Source: Struthidea cinerea
Lineage: Eukaryota > Chordata > Aves > Passeriformes > Corcoracidae
Length of the DNA: 64,000 nucleotides
Assembly: GCA_013397865.1 (NCBI GenBank)
Contig: VZTI01001820.1
Span: 900,721-964,720, forward strand
Direction: 5' to 3'
Made by a program: the position numbers and the translations under genes. Under the pieces are notes generated by a model that was not told where the DNA came from, did not search any database, and saw only the letters and a list, made by a program, of their open reading frames with translations. Shown here one piece after another: positions 48,453-61,283 of the stretch. The stretch's first letter is position 1. Each line of letters starts with the position of its first letter.

Positions 48453-48971
48453 CTGAAATGAAATTCATGTCTTCTCCTTTACCCATGTATACCCTATGCC
48501 GCTACCCAAACACAAACCACCACATACGTTTTTTCTTTCATGATCCCTTCTGCTGTGGTAGCCTTGATACCCCCCACTCCAGCCATGCATTTTATTTCAA
48601 GATCCACTTTGTTTTTGCAGCCTCTTCACTCTTTCCCTGGCTCTTTTGTTTGAATTTGCTGTGTATCCTCAGGTGTGTGTTCTGCAAGACCTCTCCAGTT
48701 AGCGCTTACGTTCATCCCGAGGCCATGAGCAGAGGGGCCTTTATGGAACTGCTCTTCTCTGTCCACTTGTGCAACCCGAGACACTTGTCAAAGGTTGTCT
48801 GACACCTTGTGCACCATCTCTGTAGCACTCAACATCACTGTCCCTGACATGGGCATTATGGGTTTTGTTGAGCTTGTGTAACAATGGCAAGACTACTCGG
48901 AAGCCCATTACCCTGGTGGCAATAGAAGACAATTAACTGTAAAGGTATATTTGTGTATTTTTTCAAACTGA

Positions 48972-49030
48972 GATTTCCTGTATTTCAGGAAATCAGCTAA
49001 TGTAATTCAGCTAATTTGATTAGCTGAATT
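48972..49030. repeat. Two adjacent perfect hairpins
   Basis: GATTTCCTG and CAGGAAATC form a perfect 9-bp inverted repeat with a 5-base loop (48972-48994). Ten bases later AATTCAGCTAA and TTAGCTGAATT form a perfect 11-bp inverted repeat with a 5-base loop (49004-49030). They lie inside the putative intron of the minus-strand candidate gene. Confidence 0.75.
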
Positions 49031-49117
49031 GTTTTATAGAGTAAAAAAAACCCCAACTTTACATTTCAGTGAAATAATATTTCCATCCTCTTCATCAGTG
49101 AGTGAGCTCCCACTTAC

Positions 49118-49171
49118 CTGTTTGCCAGAACCAAAATTTTTGCAAAATCTCTTTTAGATAAGGCTGTAATC
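49118..49171 (-). CDS. Candidate internal exon, minus strand, in phase with 48077-48452
   Basis: A 54-base segment on the minus strand with a TTGTATTTCAG acceptor and an exact consensus ACAG/GTAAGT donor. In the one frame that fits the downstream exon it reads ITALSKRDFAKILVLAN, then a split Arg codon that joins IENMSLEGL. The intron between the two would be 665 bases. The next upstream exon is not identified. Confidence 0.35.
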
Positions 49172-52100
49172 CTGAAATACAACAAGTTTAATCAATCATT
49201 TTGTACCTGGATATTCCTTGATTCCCCTTGTACATCTAACTAGAAAGGAGAGGTGAAGAACAGCTGGGAGAAAGTGGAGTAATTTCTGTATTAGCCATTA
49301 GCAGGCCAGAGATTTTTCCTAAGGAAACTTGCCCATTTAAACAGAAAGCTGAGAACGCAGAGAGTTTTTTCCTACATCTTCCTTTGAGAGTGAAGTGTAG
49401 GCATTAGTGCTAAATCGTTTTCAATTTTTGTAATGGCTTAACATAAATAGCTTTTCCTACTCCAAGTCAGTACACTTGACAGCTGTTAAATGCTGCTCTT
49501 GCCAAAACAGGCCCTTGTCACCTCAGTCCTTACCGTGGTAAAACTCCCCGTTCCCAGCTGAATCACGAACCCCATGCTGCAGGGGAGCCATTGCACGGCT
49601 CTCTGCGGTTCCTGCCTATGGGCAGGCAGAGAAGCCTCTGCAGGGTGACACATCTGTGAGGAAAGCGGGGAAGGTGTGCGGTTGGCAGCACATTTTGCAT
49701 GACTGAGCATCCCACCCACCTTCAACCCCTCCAGCCTTTGGCACCATCTGGTGCCCACCAAAACGAGGACATGCACCGGGGGGAGATGGCTCTTGGTCCC
49801 ACAGGATCGGCTTTCTGACATTGAGATCAGGTGCCTCCCACCTCTCACTGGCACAGGTTAACCGTGGCGACAGCCAGCTGAAGCAACCTCCTCACACCCA
49901 GGCAAGGGGCACAAACGAGCAAGCAGGGCACCACCATCAGCTGTTGCTGCTGCTCCCTCCTGTTGCTACCAGAAGGACTTAGATGCCAGCAGAGCTGTGT
50001 CACCTCTGGAGAGAGGAGCACTCAGGGCAGCTGCAGTCCACTGCTACCCTTCAGCTATTGAATAACAATGCATAAGCCCACGTTATTTCTAGGGGAGTGT
50101 CTGTCATCTCGCAGATGTTGTCTCCTCAGAGTGGGAAGGAGTCCTCCAAAGCACACTAGAAAAATCCTTTCAGTATGTTCTGCATTTCTGGGGTTGCTGC
50201 AGCCCCTTCCAGGGGTCATGGAGGAGTAGGTGACCCTGCCTCTGTGGCACCAGACGTCCTTCCAAAACCACCTTTCCAGGGGGTGAGATTACCATCCTGG
50301 CTGGATGGAGCTGTTCTATCTCCAAAAGCCCTACAAACAGCACACATGGGTATAATTTGCCCATTACACAAACAGCTAAAAGAAAATGTTGCTTGCTTTC
50401 TGCACCACTTTTCCCTGGTGTCCTTTCTTTGCTATTTTGTTTTTTTCCCTCACAGTAGTCATTTAAACGATTTCCCGTCTCACATTGAAGTGAAGTCATT
50501 TTAAGACGGCTTCCTCCTGTTTAAATTAGAAGGAGAAAGAAAGGGGAAAGAAAATCTTTCTTGCTTTGCTTTGTTGTCAGTCCTCCAATATGAACAAGTA
50601 GAAACTATGTTTGTTGGAGATAAGTCCCTGCACCATTCTGGCAGGAGTACCTTGCCTATAAAGGTACTGTCACACTGCAAATCTAAGATACAGAATTGTA
50701 AGGCACTCACATGGATGTAACTGCCAGGCCAAAAATATCCAGCTGCTGTTCTTTCACCAAAGTTGTGGTGGTGGTTATAAGCTTTCAAATACAGTATTTT
50801 CATTATATTGATATTTTCCAATACTATGTTGAAATATATGGGTAGTTAAAAAAGCTGACCTTGGTAAGAGGAATTATATTTTTCCAAACTATTGATGTTA
50901 TTCTGAAAGATGAATAAATAAAATATTGAAGGAAACGCTTTTCTTTATCGATGTAGGAGAATAATCATCAAAACCAACAGCAACCCTGCAGTACAGCTGC
51001 AGCAGCAGACACCAGTCAGGACACACTCCCCAAGGGGCTGGGGGCCCACAGGAGGGGATGTCCCAGCAGAGCCCAACACATCTTTGTCCATCAGCTACAG
51101 ATGTGACCAGTGGGGCCACTTGTTTTTTTGGCCCTCTTCCTCTGGCTGATCAGCCTGGACACATCTGCTTCTAAACTGGCTAAACTTCTTGGGTAGAATT
51201 TCTGGGGCTGTTCTTTTTTTAATATCACTGCTAATTGACTTCTCTAGGAGATGCGACAGTGGAAGAATTTACATGGATGATGTTCCAAGTATACAGAAGA
51301 GAGTAACAACAGCTTTCCTGCTCATGCTGGGGAGCCCAGCTCAGCCAGGGGTACAGGCACAGCTCTCACCATGACCTTGAACCAGGCATTTGCTCTGCTC
51401 TCATCAGCTCCTCACCTCCTGAACATTGAGGACGTGTCTGGGAAGTGCTCAAAAGTTGGGGTAACGAACACCACTAATGAATGCAGGTTGAAAAAGGACA
51501 TCTCACTTCCCAGTTCTGGCTCTCAGGGCATTTCCCCAGCCTTTCGTCCCTCCAGGGAGCTCTGCGAGCAGTGGGAAGTGCTTGGGGCCATGACGCCGTG
51601 GCGGGGTTTAAGCTGCTTGGCCCGGAAGAGGCGCAGTGAAAGTGCTGCATCCCAGTGCATGAGAGCAGCTGTCTCCAGCCATAGCTTCAAGCACTACCAC
51701 AGCAACTAATTAGTGTTGTTTATTAGTGCTGCATTCCCCTAGCTGGGCACGCTGCAGATTGCAGCTGCTATGGCCCTCCCTGCCGCCCCAGGAAAAGCCC
51801 TGGAAGCAAATTGCCTTGCAGCGTACCCTGAGGGTCAGCTAATCCTGCCCCTGCAGGGCCAGACAAGATGGCTGAGCTTCAGACAAGGAAACCTCATGCA
51901 AAAAATCATCTGTTCAAGGAAATGATTAAGGGTTTTTGTCTTCTCTGCAGTGAGAGACTTCTTGCTGTCTGATGGGACCAGTCTTGCTGGGGATGCTGAA
52001 GGTGTAGAAGCTGCAAGTGATGCAGCAAAGTCTCTTCTCCAGTGCAGGCTGAGTGGGAGCTGATGGTGTGAACCCTTCATGCACCTTCCTGAGCCCCTCC

Positions 52101-55100
52101 CTGCCTGCAGCACAGAGTCCTCAGCATGGCCAGCAGCTCAGAGGGTGGCCTTGCCTTCACACCATGAGGCTGGGAGCCCAGCAGGCACCGCTCAGCACAG
52201 ATACCCAGCAGTGAGCCGATGAGAAGCACGCCATGCCACCAGTGCACCATGAGCACCACGCTGCTCCAGAGATGAACAGCACATTAATGGCAACAGCTGC
52301 TTACACCGCATCTACTGCCAGCTCTTCTCTACAGTGACCACCAGCTCAGCATGCAGAAGCAAATGCTCGGGAGAAATTGAAGAGCAATTTGGTTTTGTCT
52401 GGCTGAAATGGGATAAAAGAGAATCCAGCATACATGCTCCTGGTGAGAGGATGGGACTTTGGCTTTGTCTAAGGCAGGACTGACTTTCAGGAGACACCTC
52501 CACAGGGTACTTGGGTGAGTGTAACCTTGCTGTCCTTCCTGTGCTTCCTCACACTCCTCTGCCATGTCCACTGCCTTCACCAAGTGGGCTCCTGCCAAGT
52601 CCACAGCAGTGCTCTCGCTGCACAGCCTCACTCCTGGTGCAGCCTCTCCCCTTGGCTCAGCCTGTGCGTGCCCCTCCCAGCACAGCCGGTCCTGCAGCGG
52701 GATGCCAGTCTGGCCTGATGCTGACTTGTGATTGATATATGGTGTTGACTGTAGTTCACAGAACAAGTGGTCATGGCCTGTGGTTTAGAGAGCTTCCTAA
52801 CAGACAGGCACAGGTCTCACAAGTGAGAGAGCAGCTCACAAGCAAGGGCAAGCTGAGGGGGGAGCTGAGAGAAATCATCCAACAGCTCTTTAATTTGCCT
52901 CCTGGATTTTGATCCCCTTAGTTTCATATGTTCAAGCTTTTCTCCTCAAACAAGAGAGCTACTAATATTTTCCCTAAATAAACTTTCACATAAGGCGTTT
53001 TCACATAATCAGATTATTCCAGGAACTGGAGTATTAGAGAAAAGCCAGAGCCTGTTACACGAGGTGCGAACACAGAATCCCCCGAGCATCAGGGTGCTGT
53101 CACTTGGATAGATGGGAGGCACATTTTTGCAGGGGGAGGATTATCCTTCATTTTTAAGATTCACATTTTGATCCAGTTAGCCTCCTGAACATTTAGCAGC
53201 CCCTCCCAAATTTTATCAGAGCCTCAAGGGACCAGTGGTGAGAGAGCAGTGCAGGAGGAGGACAACACACCATGACAGCACAAGACTGCAGCAGACAGAG
53301 AAGAGAAGCTGTGAAAAGAGCAGGGTCACTGAAAGGACAGTGCTTGGATCCTGGCTGTGGCAGGGATTCTCTCTAGTTTGATGCTAAATTCTGTGAACTT
53401 GGATTTGCCAGCGGTTTTGAGCAGGTATTGCTAAGATCACCAGCACCAGCCATATCACCCTCATTATTCTGCTGTGAACTTCTGAGGTAGCAGAGTCAGA
53501 TGAATCAGGCACAGGTCAAGAGTTGATCTTTGAGTCATCAATCTGACAATGACCCACAGTGTGTCTTAAAGCCAGCAATTTAAAACCTCGCAGGTTTCTG
53601 TTCCTTTAACTGTAAAATGGAGCAAACAAAGTATTTCAGTTAAAAAGCCTGAAACTCAAGTTTGGGTGACATATTGTAAAGCAATGCTATGATTAATCTC
53701 TTTTCTGTGGATGCTTAGGAAATGAAACTAAAAATGAGCTCTGATCTTCATTTTCCTAAGTTCAGAAATTATTTTGTCTTCAGACTGATGGAGGCAACGC
53801 TATTTTTCTTTTCTTTAAGAGGCATGAAGGGGCAGTAAAATGTAAGTTGGGACTGTGAGTGTCTAATTCATGCAAATTCTTCTCTGCCATTTTGCTCATC
53901 AGTTGATTCTAAATGGGAGGAGAAGGAGCACGTTTGCTTTCAGGCAGCTTCCATGGGACTTGGAGTTATCGATGAGTTCATCAACACAAGAGCTGATGTG
54001 GATTAGCTATGGTCACATTCATGGCACTGCCCGGGTTGGCTAAAAAATGCACAGAGTTTTGCTGCCTCAATATTCCAAAGCTGGCTCTGGTTCATGGTGG
54101 AGGGTCCTCTTGGGTTAGCTTACTTGTGCAAGCTCTGCCAGCCTGCAGTGCATAAACAGTGTGTCAGTGCAGTGCGTGGTGGGGACTAGATCCAGTTGGA
54201 TGTTTTCCAGCTGAATGTTTTCTTCCATTTGAAGATACTCCTTGGCCAAAATGGGAATGTTCTTCAGGAATATGTCAATTTTGACAGATTATAGTAGTCA
54301 GGGGAGTTAAAACCCTGTCATGGGTGTTCTTGCTGCAAAAATCCTCCGCATCAAAGGGCCCTAGAATTCCACCACAGCTCACACACCTGCAGGGCTGAAA
54401 ACAAGAACTGGTTTTGCCTAAGAGCCCCCTCCCCATTTTCCTCCAAGTAGCCTGCCTAGGAAAGCTGGACTTCTGCAGGCAAACCAGGCAGGCATCTCTG
54501 CTTCCTCACCACAGAGCTTTCCTAAGCTTTTTCAAATCTTACGAGTTTTCCCATAGCGGAAGTTTGTTTTTCTGCTCTGCCTCAAATATGAATCTTTAAA
54601 AAAACCCTGTTTATAAGTCATTCTGGAATACCAGCACACACAGATGCATTGGAATAATCAATGGTTAACTGCTTTGCTTCTGAGAATTCATAACAAATGC
54701 AACCATATCTCCTTCAAAGGAAGACAAACAAAATGGATAAGAAAAACTATAATGAGACCAAGGAGACATCTGAACAATAATGGAAAATGATGTGTGGGCC
54801 TGAATTTTGGCAGCACACTACCTTGCCTTCCTCTCGTTGGACATCCTTGGGCTAGGGCTCACTCACATCTGGGCAGGGGAGACACCAAGCCGCAGTGGGG
54901 AGCAGCAGCCTGGCTTTGTGCCCAGAGAGCCGGTGGTGCTCTGAGAAGAAAGTGCCTGTGATATCTCACTCATCTCCTCTTGTGGTGAGGAGAGGGCGTA
55001 GTGGTTTTTTCGCCCCATCTGCAAACAGGGATCAGGATGCTGGCTAGGGCTGCTGTTGACCCTGCTGTGACAACGTCACATCTTCTGGAGCCTGGCCTAA

Positions 55101-57330
55101 TTCATCTCGTTTGAGCTGCCAAGTTGGTCTCAGAGGGTAAGAGCTTCAAACTGCTTCTGTCTTAAATTGATTTGAAGAGATTTGCTAAAAGCAAAAGACT
55201 TTGTATCCAGGCTACTCCCTGTATACAGCCCAGAACAGCCCGACAAGGCTCTTTTGTAGAGTACTGAAATGCACTGTGAAAGGGCTGGTAAGGAATGAAA
55301 CCCACACAGATTGTTACTTACAGTTTAAAAAACCCAGCCTCAAACTCAGGAGCATCCATGACACAAAACTAAGAAATTTACACCTTGGTTTTGCTCAGGT
55401 AAATGTTCCCACTTCTGTCTTCATAAATACTTCTGTGTGAAGGGAAATTTCACTGCATCACTGTCCCTGTCCAGGGTCCTCCCTGACTGTGTCTGGAATG
55501 GTGGTTTGGTACTGAAAACTGGGATTGCAATGGCAGTGAGGGGGCAAGCACAGGAGTGTGGCTCCGTGCAGTGTGAAGACATGGAACATGGATGCAGTTG
55601 TTAATCTTTTTGGGATGCTTTCTTCATACTGAACTGACCAGTATGAATTATGAGTGCCTAGATTAAGACTTGTGGCTTTCTGTGAGTTTTCTGACTTGCT
55701 GCAGGCCGGTGAAAACAGAGCAGACCATGACACGGGGCTGACCCTGATTCCATCAGCAGCTCTTTGTGGTGAACTCCCTGGCAGGTAGTGCCAGTACTTC
55801 CCCAGCACAGCCTCAGAGCAGGGCTTGGCCCAACAAGTGCCAAATGCCCTGGCTTTAGAAGAACCTACCGGCACTTACAACTTTCTACAATGCACTTAAG
55901 ATTTCAAAAATACCGCCCTTCCAGGCCTGCAAGTTGTGTCTCTGAAGGATGGAGCTGGGAACTCATCTGCCAGCCTCTGCGTTATTCTCCTTAATTTTAC
56001 CTTGCTTTCTTGTAATTTTTGTTGGGAATGGTTACTATGAACTTTTTGGTCTTAGAGCAAATCTGAGTCTGATTGTCAGAACTTTGCCAAAAATATCCTT
56101 ATTTTTCTCCATCGCCTCTAAACACTTGTGCACTGCCAATCAATGCACATCCACAGTGTGAGGCTTGACTTTCTAGACTGCAGACAGGAAGGAATGACTT
56201 TTGGTCTGCTAGGGGCAGTGCATAATTTGAGTACAATGACTTTTGCACCTTAGGCTGTGAGTAAGTTTCCACAGCTCAAAGGAGCAGTTCCAGCACCTGA
56301 GAAATCCTATGCTAAACACGCGTTTTAGAAAAAAAATCAAGAATTGCTATGGCTATAAAACTGAGGAAAGTTCCGTTTGCTCTGACCTTAAGTGCAATTT
56401 CTCTCTACTTCCTGGGAACTCCTGGTCTTTTGCTCCTTCTGATGCTTACCCTAGAGAAAGCATGCTCATCCTTACTCATCTCCATTATTAAAAACCCAAA
56501 GAGGATTTACACTGCCTTTTGCAAAAAAGTGTCTTCTAATCCTCCAAGTGTACACAACAGCAATAGGTCCCAAACACTCAGGATGTTACAAGAAAAAACA
56601 GATTAAAGTGCATCAAAGAGGAATCTAACATGATGTTTTATTTCCCTTTCCAGTGTCCTTCCTCTGTGCAGTTTACTTTTTAAAGTTCAATTCCTGTTGC
56701 CAGCGGTGTGTATTTGTGTAACAGGGGCAGGCATATGTGTGCCAGAGGTTTGTGCTCTGCCATGAAAGACAGGTTGGGACAACCTTACATGAGGGAGGTC
56801 TCACCACCTGCCTTCATGGTCGGAACAGAAAGGCCAGACAAAGGGCTCCAAGGAAAGATGGTTTATTTCAGTATGCAAATGGGAATGGAGACAGAGAGGT
56901 GTGGGGATAAAATTTCCTATGAACTTGGGGCTGCCAAGTGCGGGCAGGTTTTCAGAAGAGCTGAGCTTCCATTAGTAAGAAAATAATGGGCTAATTTATC
57001 CAAAGAACTTTGGACAAGGGGAAATGAGATCTTCTGGGGATCTTGCCTCATATAGTTACTATAACGACTTGGCCTTAGTGCTGAGCGTATGAAAATCCAT
57101 CAAAGGGGATTTGCCAAAAGTGTTGCAGGGAGTCTGCAATACATCTGGGGATCAAATTCTCATGTCTGAAACAAAGTACATTATTCAGGCCTCTTACTTG
57201 TTTGGAAAGAGCATGATTTAGCTTTGGCTTAGCTGTCTTGCTTTAGAACAAGAAAAAGAAGGAGCTCAAAGCAGATCTTGCAGATCCTTTTTGGCCTTTT
57301 GATGTTTCCTGGGGTGAGCTCTGGGACCAG
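49172..57330. other. Intergenic or intronic, no recognisable gene
   Basis: Eight kilobases with several isolated splice-bounded open segments on the minus strand (49207-49239, 49534-49576, 50711-50823) that cannot be chained consistently, and one on the plus strand near 51248. No known repeat family is recognised. Confidence 0.45.
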
Positions 57331-57450
57331 CTTGGATGGGGCCCTGAGCAACCTGGTCTAGTGAGAGGTGTCACTGCTCATGGCAAGGGGGTTGGGACTA
57401 GATGATTTTTAAGGCCTCTTCCAACACAAACCAATCTATGGTTCTATGAG
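57331..57450 (+). mobile_element. CR1 LINE 3' end
   Basis: CTTGGATGGGGCCCTGAGCA, ACCTGGTCTAGTGAGAGGTG, GGGGTTGGGACTAGATGATT and a CCAATCTATGGTTCTATGAG tail are the standard plus-strand CR1 3' terminus. Only about 120 bases remain. Confidence 0.85.
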
Positions 57451-59387
57451 TCTCTCTAAGAGGAGATGTTGTCAGGGCTGATATGACTGTAATGAGGTAG
57501 AGACAGCCCCACATCACCCTACCCACCCTGGACAGTGCAAAGGGCTTTAGGGCCTGGTACAGTTTTAGACCTTCCATGCACATTTCATAATTTTTAGGCA
57601 AATTCCTTGGGGCTGCTAGGTGAGATGAAGGCATGGAGAATGCCTGTGAGCAGGTCAGGGAAGCATCTTACCTCAAGTCTTGTAATACCATGCAACTCTT
57701 CTTGTGGAAATCAAAGGCAAAGCTTGAGCACTGCTCTGCAAACAGTGCGAGGGGTAAGCATTGGGGTGGTGCCACACTTTCTGCCTTTTTATTCAGATAT
57801 ATCTCTGGCTCAGCATTCCCTTCAGACAGGTTTTCACACTGCATCCTGGACAGCCACTTGGCTAGTTGTGACAGAAGTCATTGCTGTTAAGTAGCTGAAG
57901 GCAAGGCACACAAACAGAGGATTTCTTAGGGATGCAGGCTGCAGTTCTGGGTACACTAAAAAGAGACTTTTTCCCCTCCCTGCAACATGACCACATCCTG
58001 CCTTGCTGAAATTGTCAAGAGCTTTCACACATGCCCTTGCTTTCGTTAGCAGCAATTACTCCTTTTCCCAGAGGAGCAGCCAGCAGGCCAGACCTGCTCC
58101 CTTCCAGGTTTTTGCAATTTGCTTTCATGGCATAGAGTGAAAAACCAAAATGACCACCAGACACTGGTTGTGTGATGGCACCTTCCACTAACACATCTCA
58201 TTTTGCAGTCAGTGGTACTGGGGCCTGCCAGAGGTCCCTGGGCTCCTGCGATCAGGGGTGTGAGAGAAACAAGAAAACCACTGTTATTACCTAACAAGAA
58301 CCGTCACACCTTTGCCTGAATACCAATATTTTATTAAGTTTAGGAAAGAGCTCTTCTGTTTTCCTTGTTAGCCTCTATTTTCTGGACCTTCGATACAAAG
58401 CCCTATGTTCCTTTCCTCTCAGCCTACGTTTTCTCCATTTTCTCCACAAAGTGCCCTGACACCTACATCAGAACAAGGACCTCTGTTATTTTCTTCTGTC
58501 TTATTGAATGCACCAGTTAAACCAGGGACTTCATCCTGACATCTTGCAGCTGGACCCCAGTGTGGGGTTCTCCATGGGCTTTAGGGGCACAGCTGCTTCA
58601 CCACGGTCTGTACCACAGGCTGCAGGAGAATCTGCTCCAGCGCCTGCAGCACCTCCTCCCCCTCCTTCTTCACTGCCCTTGGTGTCTGCAGGGTTGTTCT
58701 TCTCACATACTCTCTCACTCCTCACTCCTCTGCTGTTATTCCAGGCAGTTTTCATCTTCTTAAATCATGTTACCCATTGTCCCTGATGGTTTCGTCCACG
58801 GCCAGTGGCAGGTCAGTCTTGGAGTCATTTAATCCTTTGCTCCTCTGCAGAGTCCTGCAGTTTCCTGTGACCCAGCACAGCAGGGTGAGCAGAGCCTGCA
58901 CCATTGCAGGTAGTTCATGATATACTTCAGGGTTTGTCCAATACTCCCATACTGACACTGGGAGATTCTTCTTGATGGGTTGGGTGTGACTTCCTCATGG
59001 TAGGGGTAAGACCTGCTGGGTTTGGAAAGGGGAAGCAATACCCACATAGGGTAAACGGCTGCCAGGGCCCTTCCAGTGCCAGCCAGCAGGGCCTGGAACC
59101 CCCAGACTGAGCACCCACCATTTTCCCTTGGGTTTGTAACAGAGGTGCACACACTTCATTCAAGAGGAAGGTCTTTGGTGGAATTGTCTAGATTAATCTG
59201 CAATTAGCTGTAAATTTGTTCAGTTTTAGCTTGACACTTCATTTGGTGTTTTATGTTCACTGATGGTCATGACTGGTGTAATTTTAAAAATAGGCAGAAC
59301 AGAAGCAAGCACTGCAATCTAGAAAGAAAATAATTCAGATGCATGAACTTAAATTCACTTTTTTCCCGTTTCCTCTTTTTTTTTTAG
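57451..59387. other. Intergenic or intronic, nothing recognised
   Basis: No gene or known repeat is recognised. A 62-residue minus-strand open frame at 58770-58958 looks protein-like but lacks splice or start support. Confidence 0.45.
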
Positions 59388-59507
59388 TTTTGACAACTAT
59401 CAAAGTTTTGTGTCTTATTGTGCTTGGTATTGTAAGGGGCTGGTTCAGGGCATCATTCCATGGAGTCCTTTGACTAAAGAAAACATTTGCTTTCTTTTAC
59501 AACAGAA
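59388..59507 (+). CDS. Candidate internal exon, unknown gene
   Basis: A 120-base segment after a very strong acceptor (TCCTCTTTTTTTTTTAG) and before a GTAAGT donor. The single open frame reads FDNYQSFVSYCAWYCKGLVQ and continues to FLLQQ with a split codon. The frame phase matches the candidate exon at 61107, giving Asn at the junction. No family is recognised. Confidence 0.33.
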
Positions 59508-61106
59508 GTAAGTAGAGATGTCAAAACTGTAGAGCAGAAGTGTGAAAATGTGGTCTGTTACCATTCCCAATGGACTCCTTTTCCCAAAAGCTTATGTTTT
59601 CTAGATCAAACATGAAGTTTTGTGTGAATCCTAATGGAAGATCCTTTAACGGTGTGGATTGGCAGTATCACTTCTAGAAGCAGTTCCCCAATTCAAAAGA
59701 AATAGAAACTTTTTGAAAACATGCAAAATAGATGAGCAGCTATTCAAGTTCCTTTAATATGTAATTTCCCATAGACAATGTCTATTATGACTTCTTCATC
59801 CCATTATCTCAGAAGGAGTGGCCAGTGTGGGAGTTCTTGATGCTGCAAAATTGTATTTCATTGTACAGTTCATTGTACTTTGCATTTCCTTTCGTTTGTT
59901 GCTCAATTCATAGAAATGCTGACTGAAATGCAAAACTGAATCCCTAAATAGTTCTAGCACTGGCTGTGTTTTATTCTGCAGGCTGTAATGGGAGGCAGGT
60001 GAGCACTGCAGCTTCCAGACCTCAGCCAGTGTGATTACAGTGCAGAAATATCCAGCACTGCACAAGGCTGCTGAAAGGGAATGCTCCTCTCACAGGCCAG
60101 GAATGATTTGTTGCTGTTTACACTTGGGAAACAGCCATTCCAGCTCGGAACCATAATGAAGAGAGAAAGGGAACTGCGGAGTGCCTTTGTTTTGGAGGCA
60201 GCCTGTTCGTGGTCTGTACTGCAGCAGGATAACATCAGGCAGGGAGCAGGTCTGAGCTGCCTCAAGGCACAGGAGAAAAATAAAAAACTTTGTCAACAGG
60301 CAGGTGTTTGCCTTCCAAATGCTGGATGCTGTGTCAGAGCCTAACTCTGGAAAGGTTTCAGAATGATTTTTTTTTTTTGAAAAATAATACGAACTTGAAG
60401 GAACTGGTGGTGAATTTGTGTTTAACTTGTTGACTTGTCTAGGACAGCAAAGGAAACGAACACTAAACCCATCCCTCTGTTAGTACTTTCGTCCACATCC
60501 CAAAGAAACAGGAGTTATGTGGAATGCTGAAATGTCTTGCCTTGACATTTCAGAAATGAAACTCTAAATTTCCTCTATGTTTGTTTTTGAAGTGCTGTTT
60601 CTTTGCAAATTGAGCACAGGCTGACCTAAGAGATAAGCTAGAAAAACCAAACCATGCAGTAGGATCAAAAGCTTTCACTTAATTCAAAATTATTTTTGCT
60701 TTCCCTCCTCCTACTTTTGTGTTTTTAGTTTCTCTGGAAAAATGGACTCTTTTCAGGTCAACCTGCAGAGCGAACTCTGCTGGCCTCTCTTCCTCCTGCT
60801 GTTTCCTATTGAACCAGCTAAGTAAAAATGAAAACTATATCCCTCTGCAGCACAGAAACCTCCTTTGTACACACAAAATCCCCCATCCAGGTGCAACAGG
60901 GACCACAAGAGAAGTCCTCTCTGGCAGATTGCTGCGTTGGTGCAGCGGTCTGGTCCCTGACATACCAGTATCTGCAAACTGAGAGACCTGGGCTCTTCCA
61001 GATGGAGCTTCCTCCCTGTCCCTGCCCTGTGAGCATTTCTCATGCCTGCTTTCCTTGTGGGGTCCCATGCAAGAGTGAGGTAGAGCCTGTAGCTGGAAAA
61101 TATCAG

Positions 61107-61203
61107 TGGAATTGATGTTATGACAATTAAAGCCAAGGAAAGACAGCTTGGGTGGAGTGAGCTGCTCAAGTGGTGGAAGGAGAAGTTGGTTCATGATCCA
61201 GAG
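61107..61203 (+). CDS. Candidate internal exon, unknown gene
   Basis: A 97-base segment with a TATCAG acceptor (weak pyrimidine tract) and a GAG/GTAAGC donor. In phase with 59388-59507 it reads GIDVMTIKAKERQLGWSELL, then KWWKEKLVHDPE, a basic Trp-rich helical stretch. An ERVL-type LTR sits 80 bases downstream in the putative intron. No family is recognised. Confidence 0.3.
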
Positions 61204-61283
61204 GTAAGCTGATGGGAGGTTTGGGGACATTTTGTGTCTAGCTCAGGTGCACATCTCTGCCTGTGGCACAGATGCTTGGGATC

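Noticed and set aside
49207..49239. 33-base minus-strand segment with a strong acceptor that could extend the AKAP28-like candidate gene
   Set aside because: The intron to 49118-49171 would be only 35-43 bases, too short for a vertebrate intron.
49534..49576. 43-base minus-strand segment with a GTAAGG donor
   Set aside because: Its open frames do not match the phase needed by 49118-49171.
50711..50823. 113-base minus-strand segment with GTGAGT donor containing GYFWPGS
   Set aside because: The GYFWPGS word recalls ENPP phosphodiesterases but the surrounding order does not fit that family, and no consistent exon chain could be made.
58770..58958. 62-residue minus-strand open frame with Trp-rich start
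   Set aside because: The flanking acceptor is poor and an alternative frame looks equally protein-like. Nothing decides between them.
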